This document shows, piece by piece, positions 26,351 to 34,511 of a stretch of 64,000 bases of DNA; within the stretch, counting starts at the first letter, position 1; each line of letters starts with the position of its first letter. The translations under genes were made by a program, and so were the position numbers. The notes beneath the pieces were generated by a model. That model did not search any database. It was not told the origin of the DNA and saw only the letters and a program-made list of their open reading frames with translations. The stretch covers positions 1 to 64,000 of the forward strand of contig JBATTK010000169.1 in assembly GCA_049670505.1 (NCBI GenBank), in the 5' to 3' direction. The stretch is from JBATTK01 sp049670505. GTDB taxonomy: Bacteria; Bacteroidota; Bacteroidia; Flavobacteriales; Flavobacteriaceae.

Positions 26351-26467
26351 GTGAAAGTAAGAGCATCAGTAAAAAAGAGAAGTGCCGAGTGCAAAATTGT
26401 ACGTAGAAAAGGCAGGTTGTACGTAATTAATAAAAAGAATCCTAGATTTAAACAAAGACAAGGGTAA
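26351..26467 (+). CDS. rpmJ: 50S ribosomal protein L36, zinc-free type
   Basis: A 38-residue gene between infA and rpsM. It reads MKVRASVKKRSAECKIVRRK and ends NPRFKQRQG. Only one of the zinc-ribbon Cys positions remains, so it is the C-minus type. The start is GTG at 26351, fixed by homology to the KVRASVKK N-terminus. The stop is 2 bases before rpsM. Confidence 0.96.
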   Translation: MKVRASVKKRSAECKIVRRKGRLYVINKKNPRFKQRQG

Positions 26468-26469
26468 TT

Positions 26470-26844
26470 ATGGCAAGAATTGCAGGTATAGACATACCAA
26501 AACAGAAAAGAGGGATAATTGCCCTCACTTATATTTTTGGTGTTGGAAAAAGTAGGGCCAAGGAAATCTTGGAAAAAGCCCAGGTTAACGAAGATACTAA
26601 AGTATCGGATTGGAGCGACGACGAAATCGGTCGTATCCGTGATGCGGTTTCCGCATACACTATTGAGGGAGAACTTCGTTCCGAGACCCAGCTGAACATT
26701 AAACGATTAATGGACATCGGTTGCTATAGAGGTATTCGTCATAGATCTGGTTTGCCGTTGAGAGGTCAAAGGACCAAGAACAACTCTAGGACACGAAAAG
26801 GAAAAAGAAAAACAGTTGCCAACAAGAAAAAAGCAACTAAATAA
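26470..26844 (+). CDS. rpsM: 30S ribosomal protein S13
   Basis: This 124-residue head protein forms bridges to the 50S subunit and contacts P-site tRNA. Family features are IAGIDIPKQKRGIIALTYIF at the start, GVGKSRAKEIL, and RHRSGLPLRGQRTKNNSRTR near the C-terminus. It opens the alpha-operon part of the cluster. Confidence 0.98.
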   Translation: MARIAGIDIPKQKRGIIALTYIFGVGKSRAKEILEKAQVNEDTKVSDWSDDEIGRIRDAVSAYTIEGELRSETQLNIKRLMDIGCYRGIRHRSGLPLRGQRTKNNSRTRKGKRKTVANKKKATK

Positions 26845-26945
26845 TGTAAGACTAGTATATAGTATTTAGTACTGAGTAGTGAGATTTAAAATCACTTCAC
26901 CTTGTACGAACTACGCAATACTACCTACTCAATTACTTTAAAAAT

Positions 26946-27338
26946 ATGGCAAAGACAGGTACAAAAGCAGCAAAGAAACGTAAAGTTATCGTAGAGTCCG
27001 TAGGGGAAGCCCATATAACGGCCTCTTTCAATAATATCATCATTTCCTTGACCAATAAGAAAGGTGATGTTATTTCATGGTCTTCCGCTGGTAAAATGGG
27101 TTTTAGGGGTTCTAAAAAGAATACCCCCTACGCAGCTCAGGTAGCTTCCGAAGATTGTGCTAAGATAGCGCATGAAGCTGGTCTAAGAAAAGTAAAAGTT
27201 TATGTAAAAGGACCGGGTAATGGCAGGGAATCTGCAATTCGTTCCATACACAATGCTGGAATTGAGGTAACCGAAATCATAGACGTTACTCCAATGCCAC
27301 ATAATGGGTGTAGACCACCTAAAAGAAGAAGAGTATAA
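26946..27338 (+). CDS. rpsK: 30S ribosomal protein S11
   Basis: This 130-residue platform protein lines the mRNA exit site. The signatures are ASFNNIIISLTNKKGDVISW and the C-terminal DVTPMPHNGCRPPKRRRV. The 101-base gap before it consists of degenerate tandem phrases (TAGTATTTAGTACTGAGTAG-like) with no gene. Confidence 0.98.
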   Translation: MAKTGTKAAKKRKVIVESVGEAHITASFNNIIISLTNKKGDVISWSSAGKMGFRGSKKNTPYAAQVASEDCAKIAHEAGLRKVKVYVKGPGNGRESAIRSIHNAGIEVTEIIDVTPMPHNGCRPPKRRRV

Positions 27339-27358
27339 TTAAATAGTAAACCACAATA

Positions 27359-27385
27359 CCGCCCCGGCGGATTTTCCACAGGAAA
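27359..27385 (+). promoter_or_regulatory. Two tandem short hairpins in the rpsK-rpsD spacer
   Basis: CCGCCCCGGCGG (27359-27370) is an inverted repeat with a two-base centre, and TTTCC-ACA-GGAAA (27373-27385) forms a second stem. They lie about 65 bases before rpsD. S4 is the feedback regulator of the alpha operon in E. coli, so a regulatory role is conceivable, but the small loops could equally mark a mobile repeat fragment. Confidence 0.3.
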
Positions 27386-27447
27386 TGTAGTTACGATTAT
27401 CGAAGGATAAGCCTTAATTCATAATCACATTTCCAAATTTAAACAAG

Positions 27448-28053
27448 ATGGCAAGATATACAGGACCAAAAACTAAAATCGCACGTAAGTTCGGAGAGGC
27501 GATTTTCGGAGACGATAAGTCTTTTGAGAAAAAAAGTTACCCTCCAGGGCAACACGGACAAAACAGACGCCGCGGAAAAAAATCCGAGTACTCCATACAG
27601 TTGATGGAGAAGCAAAAGGCAAAATACACCTATGGTATTTTAGAGCGTCAATTCAGAAATTTATTTTCAAAAGCAAACAGGAGTAAGGGAGTTACCGGTG
27701 AGGTATTGCTTCAGTTGTGCGAATCCCGTTTGGATAACGTAGTATACAGAATGGGTATTTCTACCTCTAGAAGGGGAGCAAGACAATTGGTATCGCATAG
27801 GCATATTACCGTAAATGGAGAACTAGTGAATATACCTTCATATTCCTTAAAAGCGGGAGATGTCGTAGGTGTTAGGGAAAAGTCCAAATCCCTACTGACT
27901 ATTCAGGATGCACTTGCTACAAATAGCAGTGTGTACGAATGGATTACATGGAATTCGGAAAAGATGGAAGGTGCCTATGTTTCCATTCCAGAAAGAGTTC
28001 AGATTCCAGAAAACATCAAAGAACAATTAATCGTCGAGTTATACTCTAAATAA
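27448..28053 (+). CDS. rpsD: 30S ribosomal protein S4
   Basis: This 201-residue protein nucleates 30S assembly. It has the N-terminal MARYTGPKTKIARKFGEAIF and an S4 RNA-binding domain with LDNVVYRMGISTSRRGARQL (residues about 92-111) followed by SHRHITVNG. No Cys-rich zinc motif is present at the N-terminus. It is 16 bases before rpoA. Confidence 0.98.
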   Translation: MARYTGPKTKIARKFGEAIFGDDKSFEKKSYPPGQHGQNRRRGKKSEYSIQLMEKQKAKYTYGILERQFRNLFSKANRSKGVTGEVLLQLCESRLDNVVYRMGISTSRRGARQLVSHRHITVNGELVNIPSYSLKAGDVVGVREKSKSLLTIQDALATNSSVYEWITWNSEKMEGAYVSIPERVQIPENIKEQLIVELYSK

Positions 28054-28069
28054 ACAACACTGATCCAAT

Positions 28070-29062
28070 ATGGCATTATTTAATTTTCAGAAACCCGATA
28101 AAGTAATAATGATCGATTCCTCAGATTTCGAAGGGAAGTTTGAATTCCGCCCTTTGGAGCCTGGTTATGGATTAACTGTTGGGAACGCATTAAGAAGAGT
28201 CTTGCTTTCTTCCTTGGAAGGTTTTGCAATCACTTCTGTTAGAATAGATAAGGTAGAGCACGAGTTTTCAGTTATTTCCGGTGTTGTAGAAGATGTTACC
28301 GAAATTATTCTAAATCTAAAACAAGTCCGCTTTAAAAGACAAATAGAAGATGTGGATAACGAGGCGGTATCTATTTCCGTTAGCGGAAAGGAACAATTGA
28401 CTGCCGGTGATTTTCAAAAATTCATTTCAGGTTTTCAGGTCTTGAATCCCGATTTGGTTATATGTAACATGGACCCTAAAGTCAGTATCAACATGGAGTT
28501 GGTAATTGAAAAGGGAAGGGGTTACGTACCTGCGGAAGAAAATAAGAAATCTAACGCTGCTTTAGGAACAATCGCCGTAGACTCTATTTTTACACCTATT
28601 AAGAATGTAAAATATAGCATAGAGAACTTTCGTGTAGAGCAAAAGACGGACTATGAAAAATTGGTCTTCGAAATCGTTTCGGACGGTTCCATACATCCGA
28701 AGGATGCATTGACCGAGGCTGCTAAGGTGCTCATACATCACTTTATGTTGTTTTCCGATGAGCGTATTACGTTGGAGGCCGATGAAATAGCCCAGACAGA
28801 GACCTATGATGAAGAATCCTTACATATGCGCCAGTTGTTAAAAACTAAATTGGTAGATATGGATTTATCCGTTAGGGCCTTAAATTGCCTAAAAGCTGCT
28901 GAAGTAGATACTTTGGGAGATTTGGTTTCTTTCAACAAAAACGATTTAATGAAGTTCAGAAACTTTGGTAAGAAGTCATTGACCGAACTAGAAGAATTGG
29001 TTATTAACAAAGGCTTGAGTTTTGGAATGGATTTATCAAAATATAAATTGGATAAGGATTAA
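28070..29062 (+). CDS. rpoA: DNA-directed RNA polymerase subunit alpha
   Basis: This 330-residue protein has the dimerising N-terminal domain (FEFRPLEPGYGLTVGNALRR, then VLLSSLEG) and the C-terminal DNA- and regulator-binding domain (LSVRALNCLKAAEVDTLGDL and the helix-hairpin-helix FGKKSLTELEELV). It scaffolds assembly of beta and beta-prime. Standard position before rplQ. Confidence 0.98.
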   Translation: MALFNFQKPDKVIMIDSSDFEGKFEFRPLEPGYGLTVGNALRRVLLSSLEGFAITSVRIDKVEHEFSVISGVVEDVTEIILNLKQVRFKRQIEDVDNEAVSISVSGKEQLTAGDFQKFISGFQVLNPDLVICNMDPKVSINMELVIEKGRGYVPAEENKKSNAALGTIAVDSIFTPIKNVKYSIENFRVEQKTDYEKLVFEIVSDGSIHPKDALTEAAKVLIHHFMLFSDERITLEADEIAQTETYDEESLHMRQLLKTKLVDMDLSVRALNCLKAAEVDTLGDLVSFNKNDLMKFRNFGKKSLTELEELVINKGLSFGMDLSKYKLDKD

Positions 29063-29118
29063 TTTACTTTGTTTAATGGAGCATTCCATTTAAATGGGGA
29101 AATATATAGTTAAGAACG

Positions 29119-29616
29119 ATGAGACACGGGAAAAAAGTTAATCATTTAGGAAGAAAAACTGCTCATAGGAAAGCTATGTTGGCAAATATGGCCTGTTCTT
29201 TAATAGAGCATAAAAGAATAAATACTACCGTTGCAAAGGCCAAGGCCTTAAAACAATTTATAGAACCTTTGATTACAAAATCCAAGGCCGAGAATAATCA
29301 AACGGTTGAAAAAGGAACGCATAATAGGCGTATCGTATTTAAAAACTTAAGGGATAAATATGCAGTAACCGAGCTTTTTAGCAATATAGCCGATAAGATA
29401 GGTGATAGGCCAGGTGGATACACAAGGGTTATTAAACTAGGTAATCGTTTGGGCGATAATGCTGATATGGCTATGATAGAGCTTGTAGACTATAATGAAA
29501 TCTACAACGCCGGGAAACCAAAGAAAAAGAAATCTACGCGAAGGGGTAGAACCAGGAAAGCAGATACTCCGGCTGTTGAGGTAACAGAAACAAAAGCTGA
29601 TGATTCTGAAGAATAA
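29119..29616 (+). CDS. rplQ: 50S ribosomal protein L17
   Basis: This 165-residue protein lies near the tunnel exit. The core (MRHGKKVNHLGRKTAHRKAM and RPGGYTRVIKLGNRLGDNAD) matches L17. After about residue 133 it has a tail that is first Lys/Arg-rich (KPKKKKSTRRGRTRK) and then acidic; E. coli L17 ends near 127 residues. It is the last gene of the operon, and a strong terminator follows. Confidence 0.97.
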   Translation: MRHGKKVNHLGRKTAHRKAMLANMACSLIEHKRINTTVAKAKALKQFIEPLITKSKAENNQTVEKGTHNRRIVFKNLRDKYAVTELFSNIADKIGDRPGGYTRVIKLGNRLGDNADMAMIELVDYNEIYNAGKPKKKKSTRRGRTRKADTPAVEVTETKADDSEE

Positions 29617-29640
29617 AATGTTATTAAATTTTAATAATTT

Positions 29641-29673
29641 AAAAGGATAAGCCTAAAAGCTTATCCTTTTTTT
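29641..29673 (+). terminator. Intrinsic terminator after rplQ
   Basis: A 12-bp stem, 29641-29652 with 29659-29670 (AAAAGGATAAGC / GCTTATCCTTTT), has a six-base loop and runs into T residues. It ends the 17-kb ribosomal transcript. Confidence 0.9.
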
Positions 29674-29710
29674 ATGTTTTTTTGTCAAACCAAAATCTCT
29701 AAACTATAAA

Positions 29711-30823
29711 ATGAAGTATCAATCTAGAAAAAAAGCATTGTTATTATTGGCAGACGGCACCATTTTCCATGGAAAGGTAGTGGGGGATAAAGAAGGGACT
29801 GCTTTTGGTGAAGTTTGTTTCAATACAGGGATGACCGGGTACCAGGAGATATTTACAGATCCCTCTTATTTTGGACAGCTCATGGTAACTACAAATGCAC
29901 ATATCGGTAATTATGGTACCAACAAGGAAGAAGTAGAATCAGGTTCGGTCAAGATTGCCGGACTCATTTGTAAAAATTTCAGTTATGAGTATTCTAGGCC
30001 AAATGCGGATAAGAGCCTAAAGGAATTTTTGGACCAAAGTAATCTGTTTGCGATATCCGATGTGGATACTAGGGCCTTGGTCAGCTATATTCGCGATAAC
30101 GGAGCAATGAACGCCCTTATAACTACCGATGTTACCAATATCGAAGGGCTAAAGAAACAATTGAATAAAGTTCCCAGCATGGAAGGTTTGGAACTCTCCT
30201 CCAAAGTATCCGCCAAGGAACCTTATTTCTATGGGGAGGAAAATGCAAAATATAGAATAGCGGCCCTTGATATCGGGATCAAAAAGAATATTCTTAGAAA
30301 TCTGGCCAAACGTGACGCTTATATAAAGGTGTTTCCATATAACGCTTCCTTTAACGAGCTGAGTGCATGGAATCCGGATGGGTATTTCATCTCCAATGGT
30401 CCTGGAGACCCCGAACCCTTGAACGAGGCTATTGCTACTGCTAAGGATATTATAGACAACAATAAAACGCTTTTTGGAATATGTTTGGGCCATCAGGTCA
30501 TTGCTTTGGCCAATGGAGTATCTACCTACAAGATGCATAATGGTCATAGAGGTATAAACCATCCGGTTATGAACCTTGTCACGGGAAAAGGGGAAATTAC
30601 TTCCCAGAACCATGGTTTTGCTATTAATAGGGAAGAAACGGAGGCGAATTCCGATTTGGAAATCACCCATGTTCACCTCAACGATCAGACCGTAGCGGGA
30701 ATACGGATGAAAAACAAGAACGTATTCTCCGTACAATACCATCCGGAAGCAAGTCCGGGACCACATGATGCAGAGTATCTTTTCGATCAATTTTTTGAAA
30801 TGATCGAAACGGGGGGCAACTAA
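29711..30823 (+). CDS. carA: Carbamoyl-phosphate synthase small subunit (glutaminase)
   Basis: This 370-residue protein supplies ammonia from glutamine to CarB for carbamoyl phosphate, feeding pyrimidine and arginine synthesis. The CPSase small-chain domain (residues 1 to about 135, including GEVCFNTGMTGYQEIFTDPS) is followed by a class I glutamine amidotransferase domain with the nucleophile Cys in FGICLGHQ and the His/Glu pair in YHPEASPGPHD. carB is not in the window. The stop codon overlaps the edge of the 171-bp repeat that follows. Confidence 0.97.
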   Translation: MKYQSRKKALLLLADGTIFHGKVVGDKEGTAFGEVCFNTGMTGYQEIFTDPSYFGQLMVTTNAHIGNYGTNKEEVESGSVKIAGLICKNFSYEYSRPNADKSLKEFLDQSNLFAISDVDTRALVSYIRDNGAMNALITTDVTNIEGLKKQLNKVPSMEGLELSSKVSAKEPYFYGEENAKYRIAALDIGIKKNILRNLAKRDAYIKVFPYNASFNELSAWNPDGYFISNGPGDPEPLNEAIATAKDIIDNNKTLFGICLGHQVIALANGVSTYKMHNGHRGINHPVMNLVTGKGEITSQNHGFAINREETEANSDLEITHVHLNDQTVAGIRMKNKNVFSVQYHPEASPGPHDAEYLFDQFFEMIETGGN

Positions 30824-30993
30824 GAGACTGTTCTTAAATGTGTGATTGGAATTTATAGAGGTACTTTTTGATGCCATTTTAGGCATCCGCCAGCTGGCGG
30901 ACTAGCATAGCCTTAGCTACGGTATAAAATTTTAACGAAAAAGGGCGCAAGAAAGAGCATAAAAAAATAATCGACATATTTCAGAACAGCCTC
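30823..30993. mobile_element. 171-bp MITE-like element, copy 1
   Basis: The element starts AGAGACTGTTCTTAAAT and ends with a near inverted copy, is flanked by TA on both sides, and has no coding capacity. It contains the perfect palindrome CCGCCAGCTGGCGG. A second copy of identical length at 53472-53642 differs at about ten positions. It directly abuts the carA stop codon. Its ends resemble the GAGRCTG-type ends of several insertion sequence families, but the parent is not in this window. Confidence 0.8.
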
Positions 30994-31072
30994 TAAAACG
31001 TTTTCGTTTAAATAATTGTTATTTTCCCAGTAATAAGGAAGGCTAAACATAAATGTTGAGCCTACGCTTTCG

Positions 31073-31080
31073 TATATTTG
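31073..31080 (+). promoter_or_regulatory. Candidate -7 box of eno
   Basis: TATATTTG matches TAnnTTTG and is 38 bases before the eno ATG. No TTTG sits 19 bases upstream, so only half of the promoter is supported. Confidence 0.5.
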
Positions 31081-31118
31081 TAGGATTGAAAATCAACCTG
31101 TAACAAAAGAAAAATCTT

Positions 31119-32408
31119 ATGAGTATCATCCTTAACGTCCATGCAAGACAAATTTTAGATTCAAGAGGTAATCCTACGGTAGAGGTAGATGTAATTACCG
31201 AAAATGGTGTATTGGGAAGAGCTGCGGTCCCATCAGGTGCATCTACAGGTGAACATGAGGCAGTAGAACTTCGTGATGGTGGAAATTCATTTATGGGAAA
31301 AGGTGTAGGCCAAGCAGTAAAGAATGTTAATACCACCATAGCTGAAGAGATTGTAGGAATGCCCGTTTTTGAACAAAACCTAATCGACCAGACCATGATC
31401 GATTTGGATGGAACCCCGAATAAATCAAAATTAGGTGCCAATGCTATTTTGGGAGTTTCTTTGGCCGTTGCAAAAGCTGCCGCGGAAGAGTCGGGGATGC
31501 CTTTGTTTAGATATGTAGGTGGGGTAAGCGCCCATACCTTACCTGTTCCAATGATGAATATTATTAACGGGGGATCCCATTCGGATGCGCCTATAGCTTT
31601 TCAGGAATTTATGATCATGCCGGTAAAGGCAAAACACTTTTCCCATGCTATGCAAATGGGGACGGAAATCTTCCATAATCTAAAAAAAGTATTGCACGAT
31701 AGAGGTTTGAGTACCGCTGTTGGTGATGAAGGAGGCTTTGCCCCAACATTGGACGGTACCGAGGATGCTTTGGATACCATAGGAAAAGCAGTTGAAAAAG
31801 CGGGGTATAAATTAGGGGATGATGTAATGATCGCCTTGGATTGTGCCGCGGCAGAATTTTATGTAGACGGGAAGTACGATTATACCAAGTTTGAAGGGGA
31901 TAAGGGAGCGGTAAGAACATCGGAGGAACAAGCGCAATACATAGCTGATCTGTGTGCGAAGTACCCTATTATTTCCGTAGAGGATGGAATGGATGAAAAT
32001 GATTGGGATGGCTGGAAGGCTTTGACGGATAAAGTAGGTGATACGGTACAGTTGGTCGGTGACGATTTGTTCGTAACCAATGTGGAGCGTTTATCCAGGG
32101 GAATTGAAAACGGTATAGCCAATTCTATCTTGATAAAAGTAAACCAAATAGGTACGCTTACGGAAACCATTGCCGCTGTAAATATGGCCAAAAATGCGGG
32201 ATATACTTCGGTAATGTCCCACCGTTCCGGTGAGACGGAGGATAATACGATAGCCGATCTGGCCGTTGCCCTCAATACAGGTCAGATAAAGACCGGTTCA
32301 GCTTCAAGATCAGATCGTATGGCCAAATACAATCAGTTGCTTCGTATAGAGGAGGAGTTAGGGGATACTGCCTATTATCCCCAAGAAAAAGCCTTTAAAA
32401 TAACATAA
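31119..32408 (+). CDS. eno: Enolase
   Basis: This 429-residue glycolytic enzyme interconverts 2-phosphoglycerate and phosphoenolpyruvate. Conserved blocks are ARQILDSRGNPTVEVDV (residues 8-24), the metal ligand region VEDGMDENDWDGW, the catalytic Lys in ILIKVNQIGTLTETI, and the MSHRSGETED signature. Cytosolic; complete. It is monocistronic, with its own terminator. Confidence 0.98.
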   Translation: MSIILNVHARQILDSRGNPTVEVDVITENGVLGRAAVPSGASTGEHEAVELRDGGNSFMGKGVGQAVKNVNTTIAEEIVGMPVFEQNLIDQTMIDLDGTPNKSKLGANAILGVSLAVAKAAAEESGMPLFRYVGGVSAHTLPVPMMNIINGGSHSDAPIAFQEFMIMPVKAKHFSHAMQMGTEIFHNLKKVLHDRGLSTAVGDEGGFAPTLDGTEDALDTIGKAVEKAGYKLGDDVMIALDCAAAEFYVDGKYDYTKFEGDKGAVRTSEEQAQYIADLCAKYPIISVEDGMDENDWDGWKALTDKVGDTVQLVGDDLFVTNVERLSRGIENGIANSILIKVNQIGTLTETIAAVNMAKNAGYTSVMSHRSGETEDNTIADLAVALNTGQIKTGSASRSDRMAKYNQLLRIEEELGDTAYYPQEKAFKIT

Positions 32409-32435
32409 CATTACCTTTTTTTAACTTACTATAAG

Positions 32436-32461
32436 GCCTTCCTAAATCAGGAAGGCTTTTT
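32436..32461 (+). terminator. Intrinsic terminator after eno
   Basis: An 8-bp stem GCCTTCCT / AGGAAGGC (32436-32443 with 32449-32456) with loop AAATC is followed by TTTTT. Confidence 0.9.
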
Positions 32462-32504
32462 CTTTGTATATCCTTAAGGTTTGCCTAATTTAAAGGAAGT
32501 TTTA

Positions 32505-32740
32505 ATTTAAAAGAATTCTCCGAGGCTTGCCTCGGGTTTTCCTATTTACCTCTCCTTGAGAGAGGTCGGAACTGCTTTTTCGCAGTTCCGGGTGAGGTAA
32601 AATATAAAATTTCGGTTTTTGGCCCCAAAGCCAAAATGAAACCAGTGAAATATCTCTATGGCTCTGTCACGCCTTCATGTAGCCATTTCGGCGGACGAAG
32701 GCCTTGGGGATAGTCGGTTTCAAGAAATTTTTATTGGTCT
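32505..32740. repeat. Spacer with nested palindromic repeats between eno and glgA
   Basis: No gene is seen here. The left part has AAAAGAATTC followed by the hairpin CCGAGGC-TT-GCCTCGG (32520-32535). A branched structure follows: TTACCTC (32546-32552) with GAGGTAA (32594-32600), enclosing the 9-bp stem CGGAACTGC / GCAGTTCCG (32567-32575, 32582-32590). At 32706-32738 lies GGGGATAGTCGGTTTCAAG with AAATT behind it, shared with the spacer at 62740. These look like fragments of dispersed chromosomal repeats. Confidence 0.6.
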
Positions 32741-32822
32741 TTTGCAACCCATCATCAAGCTAAAAATAAGATATAGAACATATAAAAATAATGGTGAAAC
32801 TCAATGAAAATTTTAGAATAGC

Positions 32823-34358
32823 ATGAAGAACTTTCTTTTTGTAGCTGCAGAAAACGATGCCATACCCAAATGTAAGGCGGGCGGTATGGGCGATGTGGTA
32901 AGGGATGTGCCCAGACAGATTTCGAAAAGAGGTGATAAGGTACATGTTATCGTGCCAGCCTATTCTAGATTACATAGGGATGGCGGCACCCTAAAAACCC
33001 GACTCAATTTTCAATTACGCGGTATTTCCTATGCGGCGGAATTGTACGAGGTGATTCCCAAAAAGGAATTTAGGAATATTTATCACTATGTAATCCATCA
33101 TCCGGAAATTGAAGCCGGGGATATTGCAAAGATCTATCATAATGATCCAACGGAACCTTTTTATACGGATGCCATAAAGTATTTTGTTTTTTGCACAGCA
33201 GTGGCCGAAGCCATTAAAGAACAAGTGTTCGGGGAATTGGATATTGTACATTTACACGATTGGCATTCCAGTTTGCTTTTGTTCTTAAAGGCATATGACA
33301 AGAGTTATACCTCTCTGGGCAAGATTAAATTTATATACAGCATTCATAACTTGGCCATTCAAGGGATACGTCCGTTTGAAGACAACTATTCCTCCCTAAA
33401 AAGTTTCTTCCCGGATGTTCCTATTGATTACGAGGGGTTAATGGATTATAGATATCCGGATTGTATCAACCTGATGGCTGTGGGTATTCGTCTTGCCGAT
33501 GCGGTGCATACGGTCTCCCCGTCCTATATGGAGGATGTGCTGCTGCCCAGTTCACCACCGGAATTTATTGGTGGTGAAGGATTGGAAAAAGATTTACAAC
33601 AGGCCAATAAGGAAGGCCGACTGTTCGGTATTCTTAATGGTTGTAACTATGGAAACGTTAGGACTGCCGAAAATAATATGCTCTATAGGAATGTTATCAA
33701 AGCCGTTTTCCAATGGGTACAGGAAGAGTCCAAAAAGTACAAAGCGCATTTCTTGGCTCATACGGGAGAGAAAGTAGAAGAATTCCTAACAGAGCCACCA
33801 AGCTTTATTTGCTCCAGTGTGGCGAGACTAACGGAACAAAAGTTTTATTTTTTTAAACGTTCTCCCCATGCACTGGTATCCATTTTAAAAGAATTGGAAC
33901 GTATAAACGGTGTTTTTATACTTCTGGGAACAGGGGCGCCGGAGTACGAGGAATTGTTCCGTGATATGAGTAGGGAGCATACTAATTTCATATTCATAAA
34001 TGCGCAATCCGAAGATGTCATAGACTCCATTTATCTGGAATCGGATTTGTATTTTATGCCTAGTCTATTTGAACCCTGTGGGATAAGCCAAATGTTGGCC
34101 ATGCGTAACGGACACCCATGTTTAGTGCATCGAACGGGAGGCCTAAAGGATACCATTGCGGATATGAAGACCGGCTTTCATTTTGATGGAGATACCTATG
34201 ATGAAAAAATCAAGGATATGGTAAAAGTATTCGCCGACGTTCTGGATATTTTCACAAATGACAAGGTGTTATGGAACAAAATACGATCTAATGCTCAAAG
34301 AGTGCGGTTTACTTGGAAAAAATCGGTAGATGCATACTACGATTACCTCTATTCATAA
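32823..34358 (+). CDS. glgA: Glycogen/starch synthase, GT5 family
   Basis: This 511-residue glycosyltransferase extends alpha-1,4-glucan from nucleotide-glucose. The N-terminal substrate loop reads KAGGMGDVVRDVP (family form KTGGLADV), HDWHSS follows in the starch synthase domain, and the C-terminal GT1 domain has SLFEPCGISQMLAMRNGHPC and the GGLKDTI motif. It is full length, with both Rossmann domains. It stands alone; glgB and glgC are not in the window. The N-terminal loop is a slight variant of the ADP-glucose form, so donor preference is uncertain. Confidence 0.9.
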   Translation: MKNFLFVAAENDAIPKCKAGGMGDVVRDVPRQISKRGDKVHVIVPAYSRLHRDGGTLKTRLNFQLRGISYAAELYEVIPKKEFRNIYHYVIHHPEIEAGDIAKIYHNDPTEPFYTDAIKYFVFCTAVAEAIKEQVFGELDIVHLHDWHSSLLLFLKAYDKSYTSLGKIKFIYSIHNLAIQGIRPFEDNYSSLKSFFPDVPIDYEGLMDYRYPDCINLMAVGIRLADAVHTVSPSYMEDVLLPSSPPEFIGGEGLEKDLQQANKEGRLFGILNGCNYGNVRTAENNMLYRNVIKAVFQWVQEESKKYKAHFLAHTGEKVEEFLTEPPSFICSSVARLTEQKFYFFKRSPHALVSILKELERINGVFILLGTGAPEYEELFRDMSREHTNFIFINAQSEDVIDSIYLESDLYFMPSLFEPCGISQMLAMRNGHPCLVHRTGGLKDTIADMKTGFHFDGDTYDEKIKDMVKVFADVLDIFTNDKVLWNKIRSNAQRVRFTWKKSVDAYYDYLYS

Positions 34359-34511
34359 AGGGATAAGGAACCTTGGCTTTTCGCTTCTAGCAAGACCGAC
34401 CTGTGGCGAAATTGATTTGTTTAGAATATCATAAATAGGGACTTATAATTGTTAAGGTGCCTTGTTTTTCTTAAATTTATAGTTCTATTCAATAATCAGT
34501 AAATTATATAA

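Noticed and set aside
21688..26467. Missing zinc-binding Cys in S14 and L36 as signs of gene decay
   Set aside because: Both proteins match well-known zinc-free forms and are otherwise complete.
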